From UBA6168 sp964508135 (GTDB taxonomy: Bacteria > Bacteroidota > Bacteroidia > Chitinophagales > Saprospiraceae): DNA of 64,000 nucleotides. How positions within the stretch are numbered: the first letter of the stretch is position 1; the number at the start of each line of letters is the position of its first letter. Location: NCBI GenBank assembly GCA_964508135.1, contig CAZDSU010000033.1, positions 7,280 to 71,279 on the forward strand, in the 5' to 3' direction. Below the pieces are notes generated by a model that worked only from the letters and a program-made list of their open reading frames with translations, ran no database searches and was not told the DNA's origin. The translations under genes were made by a program, and so were the position numbers. Below are positions 17,801 through 25,053 of this stretch, piece after piece.

Positions 17801-18134
17801 GGATGTAGGGGTAGCGGGTGGCCAGGTCGGGGTGCATGACGGGTGCTTCCACCACCTGAAAATCCTGCATGGAGCCATCGGGCATCGGGATGGTCAGCGT
17901 CACTTGCGAGTTTTCCGCCCCCGGCGAAAATCGCAGGGGCGCTTCGCTCAAATTGGCCTTCAACAAACCGAGGTCGAGGGACAGGGTGCGGTACTTTGAT
18001 GGCACGATGCGGCGTTCGGCGCTTTTTTTTGCGAAGCTGCTTTCGAGTGCGTCGAGCCAGGGATTTTGTTTTGTTTGGGCAAAAAGGCAAACGGCCATCG
18101 AGGCCATCAAAAAGGTAGATAGTACTTTTTTCAT
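11871..18134 (-). CDS. Giant T9SS-secreted reprolysin-like metalloprotease with twelve SprB-like units
   Basis: 2,087 residues. A signal peptide (MKKVLSTFLMASMAVCLFAQ) precedes a propeptide and an M12-type zinc protease domain. The domain holds VCHEMGHQFGGNHT, with His341, Glu342, His345 and His351. Next come beta-sandwich and fibronectin-like domains, and a P/Homo-B domain at about 845-1000 (NIDHSYVGDLSAELTSPQGT ... WSLDIC). A cadherin-like domain lies at 1005-1115. Residues 1125-1995 hold six paired modules of SprB-like repeats. The last 85 residues are a type-A T9SS sorting domain (VLPNPSDGLFTLKMD ... GAYLLRVSNG). It is probably a secreted or surface adhesin-protease. ATG 18134 gives the signal peptide. 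Long plus-strand frames here are shadows. Confidence 0.92.
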   Translation of the reverse strand: MKKVLSTFLMASMAVCLFAQTKQNPWLDALESSFAKKSAERRIVPSKYRTLSLDLGLLKANLSEAPLRFSPGAENSQVTLTIPMPDGSMQDFQVVEAPVMHPDLATRYPYIRSYAGWSNADRTAYLRFGYTQKGFHAMILSANHSTVYIDAFAEGDDLHYSSYFKKDYANPHGDFECLAENVSPNPQSAIASPQSLVVGDCQHRNYALALACTGEYATFHGGTKPLVLAEFNVAMTRINGIYERELAVTMTMVANTDLLIYLNAGSDPYTNNSGSTMLNENQMTCNNVIGNANYDIGHVFSTGGGGIAQLNSVCNTSGKARGVTGLNSPVGDGFYVDYVCHEMGHQFGGNHTQNNDCNRNSATAMETGSGSTIMGYAGVCSPDVQPHSDDYFHAVSLGEITNHLLGAGNSCATTTASGNNAPTVTVTTSSFTLPISTPFVLTAQGQDSNPTDVLTYCWEQMNNQVGTQPPLSTNTVGPVFRTFDPTTSPKRYFPNLPAILAGTTPTWEVLPSVARSMAFRCTVRDNHPGAGCTDEVDVTLNFSAAAGPFVVTNPNTSAIIWTGGSTATVTWNVANTTAPPVSASQVEVLLSADGGTTYPYTLLVSTNNDGTETVLVPNISTTQARVMVKAVGNVFFDISNQNFKIEIATVPSFTLQTTPSTASACQSGTASYAFNMLQLAGFNTPVTFSASGVPAGATAVFTPNNVPPPANISLTISNLGGVPSGTYPITVTATGGSVTQTSNIVLVVLDQVTSGVSLSSPADGAEVTAFQPTLTWAAVPNASEYLVEVSELPDFNSIFATGTATTNSWQVSTPCTSLNVYYWRVRAQNPCSQSAFSQTFAFHLGGIGCQTFNATGLPLTIPLVATSVTKTLNVPANLSISSVQTSMNIDHSYVGDLSAELTSPQGTTLQIFDRPGVPASSFGCEGDDITANFADSYTNSAMVFENTCSGATPTISGNFKPMAPFVGFNSQSSQGSWSLKITDSYDDDGGALLNWSLDICGLVASPLAVLLKNDVLTVPQGQSEIVSQTYLQGQGTPTNEVVFTLLSLPVNGNLVLGIDVPVVGTTFTQADIDAGLFSYQHDGSMTTTDEFEFDMVDNSGSWLHAQVFHINIIQNTLVVSAAITQSISCAGANDGEITVTASGGSAPLEYSLNGGAFQMGNVFSGLAPGDYTIEVMDADGFTITTSSLTISGPTAISATASVNTDVITATASGGTGSLEYSIGGAFQSSNTFGGLANGTYTVTVMDANGCTATTTATVAVNTLVVSASVTNGISCFGENDGEITVNVSGGSAPFEYSLNAGAFQSSNIFTNLGPGSYTVEVMDADGFTQTTTAVNLSNPAQLIASATDNANSITVTASGGTGSLQYSLNGGAFQSSNVFNNLPNGTYTATVQDANGCTATSTATVFTNNVVVSGSVTSAVSCFGENDGQITASASGGMAPYTYSLNGGAFQSSNIFSNLAAGSYTVTTVDSDGLTQTSSAIVLAAPPQITGSAIASGYLVTVTASGGTGSLQFSLDGGAFQSGNSFNPVPNGPHSITVRDANGCETILNVTVTVATLTVSGSIFQPINCPGGSDGQITAVGTGGVPAYQFSLNGGAFQGSANFSNLAAGNYTLTIQDSGGFTVSSSTITLTAPPAMVVNTSSIGPTVTVAASGGTAPYQYQLDGGALQTSNIFSGVANGTHSITVVDAHGCEQTASAFVGGTPPNIFVSISQPVSCHGEADAVITVNASGGNPPYTYSLNGGASQSSNTFTGLPAGTYSATAMGADGGMTTAPNIVITDPPVLGVSATAFGLAITANGSGGTGDYEYSLDGVSFDNDNELEVTGNGSYTVTIMDEHGCTATTTVNVNAVVGININLVAVSCSGESDGQITIASVTGGTAPYQYSLNGGAFSSQTTYSNLAPGDYTVRVKDATGFEFEAPSILVPEANALQANFQLALNNLTILASGGTGQLTYSIDGGTTFQTSNVFNNLPLGTYQVVVMDENGCTFEGQVIVDMSATDEQLGNLVFEVLPNPSDGLFTLKMDLPTFASLDLTVFDVVGRQVFASQMEATGAVQQPLDLRGLASGAYLLRVSNGEQWGIKKLVILGQ
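12150..14765 (-). repeat. Six tandem supermodules of about 435 bp coding SprB-like repeats
   Basis: Within the metalloprotease gene, six supermodules follow each other. Each is an A unit (S/NC-x-G-x-x-D, ITV-x-ASGG, YSLNGGAFQSSN, G-x-YTV, D-x-DG) and a B unit (TASGGTG, YSL, GGAFQ, NGTYTVTV, D-x-x-GC). The A units start SCAGANDG, SCFGENDG (twice), NCPGGSDG, SCHGEADA and SCSGESDG. Modules 2 and 3 are the most alike. Confidence 0.85.
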
Positions 18135-18261
18135 GCTAATGTGCAGTGTGTTTGGCGGTAGCCAGAATTTAGGTGTTTTTACCAATAGGTAAAGTTATTG
18201 CCGATAAAGGAAATGCCAGCAAAAAAATTGTGACTGTGTTGGGCAGGTGGCAAAAACATGG

Positions 18262-18287
18262 CCAAGGGCATGGCAGCGTGCCCTTGG
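18262..18287 (-). terminator. Hairpin after the PorT-like gene
   Basis: CCAAGGGCA pairs exactly with TGCCCTTGG around an 8-base loop. On the minus strand a short T-run (GTTTTTG) follows a few bases later. It lies 24 bases after the stop of the barrel-protein gene and before the metalloprotease start. Confidence 0.55.
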
Positions 18288-18311
18288 GATAAAAAAATCG
18301 TTGGGTGAAAA

Positions 18312-19190
18312 TTAAAACGAAAACCCAATGCTCGCCTGAATGGTCACGTTGCGGTCGTCGTCGTTGCGGGAGATGAACTCATTGTTGTCGTCCAAGCTTG
18401 AAAGCGACACATCCGCCTTGGTCTTGGTGATGTCCAGCAGCCCGTAGTTGATGCGGCCAGAGACATAGAGGCTCTTGCTCAGGTACACGGACAGTCCGCC
18501 CACTACGCCGAGGTCGAAGGCGCTGTACAGTTTGCCCCTATCCTCCACGAACTCAAAATAGGCCCCTGCCGTCTGCGGGAATGGCACGTTGTTATTGTTG
18601 ATTTTGACGGTTTCGGCGGGGTTGTCGTAGGTTTGCTCACCGGCTTTGTCGGAGAGGTAGTTGAAGTCGAGTTCGTGGTCAATGCTGTTGGGGACAGCGG
18701 GAATCCCGGCATATTTGATGTCGCTGAATTTGATATTGCCGAAGGCGGTGGAGTTCACCAGTACGCCGAAGCTCATGCCGCCATAGATTTCAAAGCGGCT
18801 GTGCGGCTTGAAATAGGCCATGATTGGCAGCTCGATATAGGAATTGCCGACGTTCATTTCTTGTTGGCGGATGCCGGTCGTAAGGAATTTGTCGTTGTTC
18901 GGCGTAGTGAAGGTGTAGTAGGACGGCCCCTCAAAACTCCGTTTCGTGCCCTTCTGGCTGTACATCAGCTCGGCCCTAAGCCCCATGATGTCGGTGATTT
19001 CCCAGGCAAAGGTTGCCCCAAAATGGAAGCCAATGTTCTGGTCGAGCGTTTCGGTGGCGTCGGCGGTTTTCTCCTCGTCGCCTTTGATGTTGCTGAAATT
19101 AAGCCCCGTTTTGAAGCCAAAGCTGAACTCCTGCGCTGAAACAGCGCTCGAAAATGCAAGCATCACACTGAAAATAAACAATCGGGTCAT
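18312..19190 (-). CDS. PorT-like outer-membrane beta-barrel protein
   Basis: 292 residues. The signal peptide MTRLFIFSVMLAFSSAVSAQ ends in an alanine cleavage site. The mature protein begins EFSFGFKTGLNFSNIKGDEE, the typical first strand of PorT/outer-membrane-beta-barrel (OMP_b-brl_2) proteins in Bacteroidota. Further strands are WEITDIMGLRAELMYSQKGT, YIELPIMAYFKPHSRFEIYG and LGVVGGLSVYLSKSLYVSGR, and the end is ASIGFSF, with a terminal aromatic as in many outer-membrane proteins. The frame is open to 19307; the ATG at 19190 gives a proper signal peptide. It lies directly upstream of the giant metalloprotease in the same direction, but a hairpin separates them. Its specific role is unknown. 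Confidence 0.82.
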   Translation of the reverse strand: MTRLFIFSVMLAFSSAVSAQEFSFGFKTGLNFSNIKGDEEKTADATETLDQNIGFHFGATFAWEITDIMGLRAELMYSQKGTKRSFEGPSYYTFTTPNNDKFLTTGIRQQEMNVGNSYIELPIMAYFKPHSRFEIYGGMSFGVLVNSTAFGNIKFSDIKYAGIPAVPNSIDHELDFNYLSDKAGEQTYDNPAETVKINNNNVPFPQTAGAYFEFVEDRGKLYSAFDLGVVGGLSVYLSKSLYVSGRINYGLLDITKTKADVSLSSLDDNNEFISRNDDDRNVTIQASIGFSF

Positions 19191-19333
19191 CAGTACAGAA
19201 TTTTTGATTTTAAAATTGCGCCGCAAGATAGCGGGATTTAGACTTTTTGAAATGCAATTGGCAGAGAATACATTCGCAACAAAAAGAAGGAGGGCTTTTC
19301 GGTGCAATACAGTTGCACCCGTCGCCCTGTTTT

Positions 19334-19366
19334 TTTGCCCCCAAAATTTACAAGCCCTTATCTTTG
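19334..19366 (+). promoter_or_regulatory. Promoter of asd
   Basis: TTTG (19334-19337), 21 bases, then TATCTTTG (19359-19366) and CG. Both boxes match the Bacteroidota consensus, with slightly long spacing. The transcript would have a leader of about 80 bases before the asd ATG. Confidence 0.55.
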
Positions 19367-19455
19367 CGAACCTTTTTCACGCAAGTGCTGTCACGGGAGG
19401 AGGCTCGGTGCGAAGCGCCAGTTTTCCCACCAGCACATCAAAAATTGATTTGAAA

Positions 19456-20457
19456 ATGAAAGTTGCAGTTGTTGGAGCCACCGGCCTGGTCGGCACAGTC
19501 ATGCTGGAAGTGTTGCAGGAGCGCAAGTTCCCGGTAACGGAATTTTTGCCCGTGGCCTCGGAGCGTTCCGTGGGCAAGCTCATCCATTTTTATGGCAAGG
19601 AGTACGCCATTGTAAGCATGGAGGCCGCCATCGCCGCCCGCCCTGACGTGGCCATCTTCTCCGCTGGCGGCACCACCTCCAAGGAGTGGGCGCCCCGTTT
19701 CGCCGAGGTCGGTACCACGGTCATAGACAACTCCTCGGCTTGGCGCATGGACCCCACGAAGAAGCTCGTCGTGCCGGAGGTGAACGCCCACGTGCTCACG
19801 CCAGCCGACAAAATCATCGCCAACCCCAACTGCTCGACCATCCAAATGGTAGTGGCGCTGGAGCCGCTGCACAAGGCTTTCCAAATAAAAAGGGTGGTCG
19901 TTTCCACCTACCAGAGCATCACTGGCACGGGCGTGAAGGCCGTGAAGCAGTACCAACTGGAGCAAAAAGGCTTCAAACCAGAACCCGAGGAGATGGCCTA
20001 CAAGTACCAGATTTTCGAGAACTGCCTGCCGCATATTGACGTCTTCACCGAAAACGGCTACACCAAGGAAGAGATGAAAATGGTGAACGAGACTAAAAAA
20101 ATCATGGGCGACGACAGCATCGCCGTGACTGCCACCACTGTGCGAGTGCCCGTGCTGGGCGGCCACTCCGAGAGTGTGAACGTCGAGTTCGAGCGGCCCT
20201 ACGAGCTGGCCGAGGTGCGCCACCTGCTCGAAACCGCCCCCGGCATCGTCGTCGTGGACGACGTGGACAATTTCCAATATCCCATGCCGCTGTTCTCCCG
20301 CCACAAGGACGAGGTTTTCGTGGGCCGCATCCGCCGGGACGAGAGCATCGCCAATGGCCTCAACCTCTGGATCGTCGCAGACAACCTGCGGAAGGGCGCT
20401 GCCACGAATGCCGTGCAGATTGCGGAGTATTTGGCGGGGAAGGGGTGGATTGGATAG
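19456..20457 (+). CDS. asd: Aspartate-semialdehyde dehydrogenase
   Basis: 333 residues. It reduces aspartyl phosphate to aspartate semialdehyde with NADPH, the branch point to lysine, diaminopimelate, threonine and methionine. The N-terminal Rossmann motif is VVGATGLVGTVMLEVL. Further family features are LPVASERSVGK, FSAGGTTSKEW, VIDNSSAWRMD, and the catalytic cysteine Cys126 in NPNCSTIQMV. YQSITGTGVKA and RVPVLGGHSESVNVEF (catalytic His) follow. The frame extends to 18946, but the ATG at 19456 fits the family start. The neighbours are unrelated, so it is probably a single-gene transcript. Confidence 0.96.
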   Translation: MKVAVVGATGLVGTVMLEVLQERKFPVTEFLPVASERSVGKLIHFYGKEYAIVSMEAAIAARPDVAIFSAGGTTSKEWAPRFAEVGTTVIDNSSAWRMDPTKKLVVPEVNAHVLTPADKIIANPNCSTIQMVVALEPLHKAFQIKRVVVSTYQSITGTGVKAVKQYQLEQKGFKPEPEEMAYKYQIFENCLPHIDVFTENGYTKEEMKMVNETKKIMGDDSIAVTATTVRVPVLGGHSESVNVEFERPYELAEVRHLLETAPGIVVVDDVDNFQYPMPLFSRHKDEVFVGRIRRDESIANGLNLWIVADNLRKGAATNAVQIAEYLAGKGWIG

Positions 20458-20506
20458 GCGTTGGCTTTTATGCTCAAAATTTTTATCTTCGTAAAAAATA
20501 ACAGCC

Positions 20507-20752
20507 ATGATATCAACTGCATTGACAAGCCGAATCGAAATGCTTCCGTCCGAACTTCAGCAGCAAGTCGCTGATTTCGTGGATTTTCTGCTTTTCAAGC
20601 ACCGAACTGGTAAACGACCAATGTCAGAAGAATTTACGGAGGAGCAAAAAGAGGAGCTAACCCGGTTGTGGAGCGAATACATAGACAACCCGAACGACAT
20701 AATCACTGTGGAAGCTTCGGAGACCGAAACCAAGGCGAAGTATGTCATATAA
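20507..20752 (+). CDS. DUF2281-like small protein, probable antitoxin
   Basis: 81 residues, acidic at the C-terminus. The sequence MLPSELQQQVADFVDFLLFK near the start matches the DUF2281 pattern found in small antitoxin-like proteins. Its last codons overlap the start of a RelE/ParE-type toxin gene by 11 bases, the usual layout of a toxin-antitoxin operon with the antitoxin first. Antitoxins of this kind bind and neutralise the toxin and often repress their own promoter; here this is inferred from context. Because the toxin gene is frameshifted, this may be an orphan antitoxin. Confidence 0.75.
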   Translation: MISTALTSRIEMLPSELQQQVADFVDFLLFKHRTGKRPMSEEFTEEQKEELTRLWSEYIDNPNDIITVEASETETKAKYVI

Positions 20753-21049
20753 TATTGTGCTAAAAAAAAGCGCATCAGTCGCTTTGGGAAGCAATGGATT
20801 GGTACGAAGGGCAGTCAAAGGGCTTAGGTTCCGAACTCAGCCAAGAATTTTATGATTACGCTTAAAAAGCTGAATGAAAACCCTCAACGTTTCATGGTAG
20901 TTTTTGCCCCATTCCGCAGGGTCTTGCTCAAGCGTTTTCCCTACAAAATTGTATTTGCAATTGATGAGCCACACCAAAGAGTTGTGGTGGCGGCACTTTG
21001 GCATGTAAAACGAAATTCCGAAGCGTTGGAGAAACTGCTGAAAAAATAA
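20742..21049 (+). pseudogene. Frameshifted RelE/ParE-family toxin
   Basis: The start MSYNIVLKKSASVAL is in one frame; the family continuation (EAMDWYEGQSKGLGSELSQE, FYDYA) is in a second. The rest (LKKLNENPQRFMVVFAPFR, VLLKRFPYKIVFAIDE, VVVAALWHVKRN) is in a third. So there is one shift near the GCTTTGGGAAGC stretch (around 20795) and a second near GATTACGCTTAAAAAG (around 20860). Pieced together, the product would be about 100 residues, the normal ParE/RelE size. These toxins inhibit gyrase or cleave mRNA; neither can be claimed for a broken gene. A sequencing error is possible but would be needed twice. Confidence 0.8.
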
Positions 21050-21069
21050 ACAGGATTCAATTCTTCATT

Positions 21070-22512
21070 TTGACAAAAATCCAAAACTACATCAACGGCC
21101 AACTCGCCCCCGCCCTCGGTGGCGGCTGGCTCGACAACTACGAACCCGGCACCGGGCAAGTCTATTCCCAAATCCCCGACTCCGACGCTGCCGATGTGCA
21201 AGCCGCCGTGAACGCTGCCGAAGCAGCTTTTCCAGCTTGGTCGAGCTGTGGGGTGAACGAGCGCTACCGAATCCTGCACCGCATCGCTGACCTCATCGAG
21301 GAGCGATTGGAAGCGTTTGCGCAAGCGGAAAGTAGGGACAGCGGAAAGGCCATCACCACCGCCCGCACGGTGGACATCCCACGGGCGCAGGCCAATATCC
21401 GTTTCTTTGCAACGGCCATCCTGCACTTCGGGGCGGAGTCGCACCAGATGGAGGGGCAGGCGGTGAACTACACCTTGCGCCAACCAATTGGTGTGGTTGG
21501 CTGCATCTCACCCTGGAATTTGCCACTCTACCTTTTTACCTGGAAAATAGCGCCAGCGCTCGCCGCTGGCAACTGCGTGGTGGCCAAGCCCTCCGAACTG
21601 ACGCCGATGACGGCTTTTTTGCTGGCGCAAACCTGCATCGAAGCGGGACTGCCTGCTGGTGTGCTCAACATCGTCCACGGCCTTGGCCCCAAGGCGGGGC
21701 AGGCCATTGTGGAACACCCAAAAACGAAAGCCATCAGCTTCACGGGCGGCACGTCCACAGGGCGCATCCTCGCCCGCACGGCTGCACCGATGTTCAAAAA
21801 ACTGTCGCTGGAACTCGGAGGAAAAAATCCGAACATCATTTTCGCCGACTGCAATTTTGAGGAGGCGGTGAGCACCACCGTGCGCTCCAGCTTCGCCAAC
21901 AACGGCCAAATTTGCCTCTGCGGCTCCAGGATTTACATCGAAAGAAAAATCTACGACCAATTCAGGGACGAACTGGTGCGCCGTGTCAAGGCACTGAAAA
22001 CGGGCGACCCCAGCGACCCCGAAAACGACCTCGGTGCCCTCGTGAGCGAGCAGCACCGGGAGAAGGTGATGAGTTACTTAGAAATTGCGAAGCAAGAAGG
22101 AGGCACCATCCTTTGCGGCGGAGAAATCGTCAGCCCGGCTGGCAAATTGTCGGGCGGCTACTACCTCAGTCCAGCGGTCATCGAAGGACTGCCGAACGAT
22201 TGCCGCACCAACCAGGAGGAGATTTTCGGGCCAGTGGTCACGCTCCAGCTCTTCGATACGGAGGAGGAAGCCCTCGCACTCGCCAACGGCACGGAGTACG
22301 GCCTCGCTGCCACGCTCTGGACGCAGGACATCAGTCGAGCGACCCGCATGGCCGAGCGCCTGCAATCGGGCATCGTCTGGATAAACTGTTGGATGTTGCG
22401 GGACTTGCGGACGCCCTTCGGCGGTGTGAAAAGCTCCGGTGTGGGTCGGGAAGGTGGCGTGGAGGCGCTGCGTTTTTTTACAGAAGCGAAGAATGTTTGT
22501 GTGAAGTATTGA
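21070..22512 (+). CDS. NAD(P)-dependent aldehyde dehydrogenase
   Basis: 480 residues, an ALDH-superfamily enzyme that oxidises an aldehyde to the acid. It has QPIGVVGCISPWNLPLYLF, the cofactor motif ISFTGGTSTGR, the general base Glu248 in LELGGKNPNIIF, and catalytic Cys282 in FANNGQICLCGSR. It continues with EEIFGPVVTLQLFD and a PFGGVKSSGVGREGG end. The overall pattern is close to 2-hydroxymuconic semialdehyde or aminomuconic semialdehyde dehydrogenases, which would suit kynurenine or aromatic degradation, but no partner genes are nearby. I take the TTG at 21070, giving LTKIQNYINGQL, the normal family start. The upstream ATG at 20998 lies inside the toxin pseudogene. Confidence 0.88.
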   Translation: MTKIQNYINGQLAPALGGGWLDNYEPGTGQVYSQIPDSDAADVQAAVNAAEAAFPAWSSCGVNERYRILHRIADLIEERLEAFAQAESRDSGKAITTARTVDIPRAQANIRFFATAILHFGAESHQMEGQAVNYTLRQPIGVVGCISPWNLPLYLFTWKIAPALAAGNCVVAKPSELTPMTAFLLAQTCIEAGLPAGVLNIVHGLGPKAGQAIVEHPKTKAISFTGGTSTGRILARTAAPMFKKLSLELGGKNPNIIFADCNFEEAVSTTVRSSFANNGQICLCGSRIYIERKIYDQFRDELVRRVKALKTGDPSDPENDLGALVSEQHREKVMSYLEIAKQEGGTILCGGEIVSPAGKLSGGYYLSPAVIEGLPNDCRTNQEEIFGPVVTLQLFDTEEEALALANGTEYGLAATLWTQDISRATRMAERLQSGIVWINCWMLRDLRTPFGGVKSSGVGREGGVEALRFFTEAKNVCVKY

Positions 22513-22655
22513 GGCAATGGGCTGCGGAAAACAAGGTTTTTAAAGGAAGGGTGTGATGGATGGGGTGGGGTGTTTTATTGGTAAAAAAAGGTTGATGAGG
22601 GGACAGAAGAGAAGAAAAATTAAGGTATTCTTTTTTCAGAATAGGCTGTATGAAG

Positions 22656-23780
22656 TTAGTTGGATAGAATGAGGTCAACCTCTCCAGGTTTCTTGGACTT
22701 GTCACCGAATAATTCAGTTTGGGTCTTGGAATGGAAAGGTTTCGAGAATTCTTCAAGTTTGTGCTTTGGAAAGCACTGTTTTAGCACCTCTCTTGTTGTA
22801 TCCAGTGTATATTGACGGGCATCAGTCCTTATATAAATGACACTATTTTCTTTCATTAAGCTAGCAGATTGAGAAAATACGTCAACGAGCAGGTCTTTGT
22901 ATTTTTCCTTTGACATGAACCTGCCTTTGTGCTTGTGGCTGTCATAGGCGGGTGAAGGAACGCCACCCAACATCCAAAGCCTCAGCCACTGGTCAGCATG
23001 ATAGTTTGTTACCGAGTAATAGGGAGGCGAAGTGAAAAGCAGCGAAAAGCTTTGAGCGCTTGGTGAAAACTCACCCTTAAGCTTGGCCAATTCAACAGTG
23101 CTATCGCCAAAAATAATCTTGCTCTCTTCCCCTTTGGGTATCCCCTTGCCATAGCGCCATTTAATTTTTCCCAAGACAAAATCCAATGGGTTAATCTCCG
23201 GTGGCTTTTCCATTTTTTTCTCACGCCACCAATTCACGGAATACTCTGGCCCCATCGCCTTGGTTTGGCGCATTTGGTTTGATAGTCCCTCCCCCAATTT
23301 CCCATGCAAAAAAACCAAGATTATCCCCATCAGGGTGGCATCCACGTTGTCTTGCTGCCAGTCCAATTCGCTCCGACAAGCCAACAAAAATTGAAGCACT
23401 TCCTTGCAGTAACAATAGTGGAAAAAGGTAGGCAGGCTTTTTATCAACTTTGAATAGTTGGTTCTTGCATCATAGATTTGACGAAGCCTTGTTTCAACTG
23501 CTTCTGGGTCGGCGGGATTCAATTTCACCTTCCCATAGAGCCAGCCAACGGGGTTAATCTCAATGCCAACCCCCTTTCGGCCAAGCATGCTTGCTGCATA
23601 GATGCTTGAACAGCGGCCAGCGAAAGGGTCGAGCACGGATTCTCCCTTGGATGAGAACTTGTTGACTACATCAAACGCAAACTCGATAGGGAACATAGCG
23701 TAGTATGGCCCGAAGGTTGCCCACCGTGCCTCTGCGGTGCTGTGGCCTTTCAAATTTCCAATCTCTTCAAGAGTTTGCAT
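22656..23780 (-). CDS. DNA methyltransferase (probable N4-cytosine or N6-adenine type)
   Basis: 374 residues. It carries the AdoMet motif VLDPFAGRCSS (residues 49-59) and the catalytic motif TSPPYYSVTNY starting at Thr250. TSPPY is most often seen in N4-cytosine enzymes; SPPY-type motifs also occur in N6-adenine enzymes. The roughly 195-residue region between them, with FHYCYCKEVLQFLLACR and MRQTKAMGPEYSVNWWR, may hold target recognition. It is divergent from a ParB-like gene and a PD-(D/E)xK-type nuclease gene, so the set looks like a restriction-modification-type locus. A TAACTTTG promoter box lies about 50 bases upstream. The region is AT-richer than its surroundings. The recognition site is unknown. 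Confidence 0.85.
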   Translation of the reverse strand: MQTLEEIGNLKGHSTAEARWATFGPYYAMFPIEFAFDVVNKFSSKGESVLDPFAGRCSSIYAASMLGRKGVGIEINPVGWLYGKVKLNPADPEAVETRLRQIYDARTNYSKLIKSLPTFFHYCYCKEVLQFLLACRSELDWQQDNVDATLMGIILVFLHGKLGEGLSNQMRQTKAMGPEYSVNWWREKKMEKPPEINPLDFVLGKIKWRYGKGIPKGEESKIIFGDSTVELAKLKGEFSPSAQSFSLLFTSPPYYSVTNYHADQWLRLWMLGGVPSPAYDSHKHKGRFMSKEKYKDLLVDVFSQSASLMKENSVIYIRTDARQYTLDTTREVLKQCFPKHKLEEFSKPFHSKTQTELFGDKSKKPGEVDLILSN

Positions 23781-23830
23781 CGGGGAATAGTGAATTTTGA
23801 TTTTTTTTAGACCTTAGCATCTAAAAGGCG

Positions 23831-23838
23831 CAAAGTTA
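23831..23838 (-). promoter_or_regulatory. -7 box of the DNA methyltransferase gene
   Basis: TAACTTTG on the minus strand, followed by CG, an exact TAnnTTTG match 50 bases before the methyltransferase ATG, in the 148-base gap to the divergent ParB-like gene. Confidence 0.5.
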
Positions 23839-23928
23839 GCGCTTCTGCGACAGTTTTCAAGGTTATTGATTTGAATTGGGGCCATCAGCAATCGGTAAAG
23901 CCCAAGTTCGAAGAGATTTCAACAATCA

Positions 23929-25053
23929 ATGCTTATGACACCGGAAATAGTGCCGATAAAAATTGACGACTTGCTTTTTGATTACCAAAACCCACGACTA
24001 AGTGAATTTGGCATCAATTCGAAAACTACTCAAGATGAGATGCTCGTCAAGTTGTGGGATGTAATGGGGGCTGAAGAAATCTACTACTCCATCGCAGCAA
24101 GTGGGTTCTTTCAGCATGAGCCATTAATCGTTGTTAAGAACCCAAAAGGTAATAAATACATAGTCATTGAAGGTAATCGCCGATTGGCCGCAATAAAAGC
24201 AATCAAAACCCCCAACTTTATTGAAGAGCATGGATCTGCTGATTTACCATCAATAACTCCAGCAGTAAAAGCAAGCCTAAATACTATTCCCTGCCTTGAA
24301 AAATCAAGAGAGGACGCGTGGAGATTTATTGGGTTCAAACACGTAAATGGGCCGTTGAAATGGGGTGGCTATGCCAAGGCAAGGTTTATCGCACAAGTCA
24401 AGAATGATTATGGCCTATCAATAGGTGAAATTGCAAAGCAGATAGGAGACACGACAAAAATCGCTTCAAAATTATACCAGGCATTTATGGTAGTAGAGCA
24501 AGCAGAAAAAGCAAAGATTTTTGATCGTGATGATGTCCCCTCTGACCGATTGTATTTCTCTCACCTCTATAATGGCCTTAACCATACTAACATACAAGAA
24601 TTTATTGGCCTTAAAAAATTTAATGAGGATGAGAAAGAGTTAGTGCCGGAGGGAAAAATTAAGGAGCTGGGCGAGTTGTTAACATGGATGTTTGGAAGTG
24701 AAAAAAACAAGGCCAATCCCTTGATTGTCAGCCAAAATCCGGATTTGAAATATTTGAGCAAAGCCTTAAGCAATAGTGAGTCAATCGCCGCCTTGAGAGC
24801 AAATCAACCTTTGTTTGTTGCTTATGAACTAAGCCGACCTGATGAAGACAAGTTTGAAGAAAGTTTGAATGAAGCAAAAAGGGCTTTGTACGACGTACAA
24901 AAATACCTTGCTACTGGATTCGATGGAAAAAATCGAGAGCAGGTGGAAACTGCTCTTTCTATTGCTGACATGGCTGATGAGGTTTTTAGGAGAATGAAAA
25001 ATAAATTTAATGAAGACTCTCTAAGGCAACCCAAAAACAGAACTATAGGCTAA
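23929..25053 (+). CDS. ParB N-terminal-domain protein in a restriction-like island
   Basis: 374 residues. Residues 6-100 have the ParB/Srx-like fold: IKIDDLLFDYQNPRLSEFG, SIAASGFFQHEPLIVVKN and KYIVIEGNRRLAAIKAI. EGNRR at 81-85 replaces the GERR box of true ParB. A helical part follows, with LSIGEIAKQIGDTTKIASKL as a possible helix-turn-helix. It is not a chromosome-partition ParB: there is no ParA partner, and it sits between a DNA methyltransferase and a nuclease-like gene. ParB-fold proteins bind CTP, or in some relatives cleave nucleic acid; the activity here is unknown. The TAATG overlap with the next gene indicates translational coupling. A second ATG lies at 23935. Confidence 0.75.
   Translation: MLMTPEIVPIKIDDLLFDYQNPRLSEFGINSKTTQDEMLVKLWDVMGAEEIYYSIAASGFFQHEPLIVVKNPKGNKYIVIEGNRRLAAIKAIKTPNFIEEHGSADLPSITPAVKASLNTIPCLEKSREDAWRFIGFKHVNGPLKWGGYAKARFIAQVKNDYGLSIGEIAKQIGDTTKIASKLYQAFMVVEQAEKAKIFDRDDVPSDRLYFSHLYNGLNHTNIQEFIGLKKFNEDEKELVPEGKIKELGELLTWMFGSEKNKANPLIVSQNPDLKYLSKALSNSESIAALRANQPLFVAYELSRPDEDKFEESLNEAKRALYDVQKYLATGFDGKNREQVETALSIADMADEVFRRMKNKFNEDSLRQPKNRTIG

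Noticed and set aside
19438..20508. 356-codon minus-strand frame opposite asd
   Set aside because: The opposite strand encodes a full aspartate-semialdehyde dehydrogenase with catalytic residues; this frame is His/Val/Gly-rich noise.
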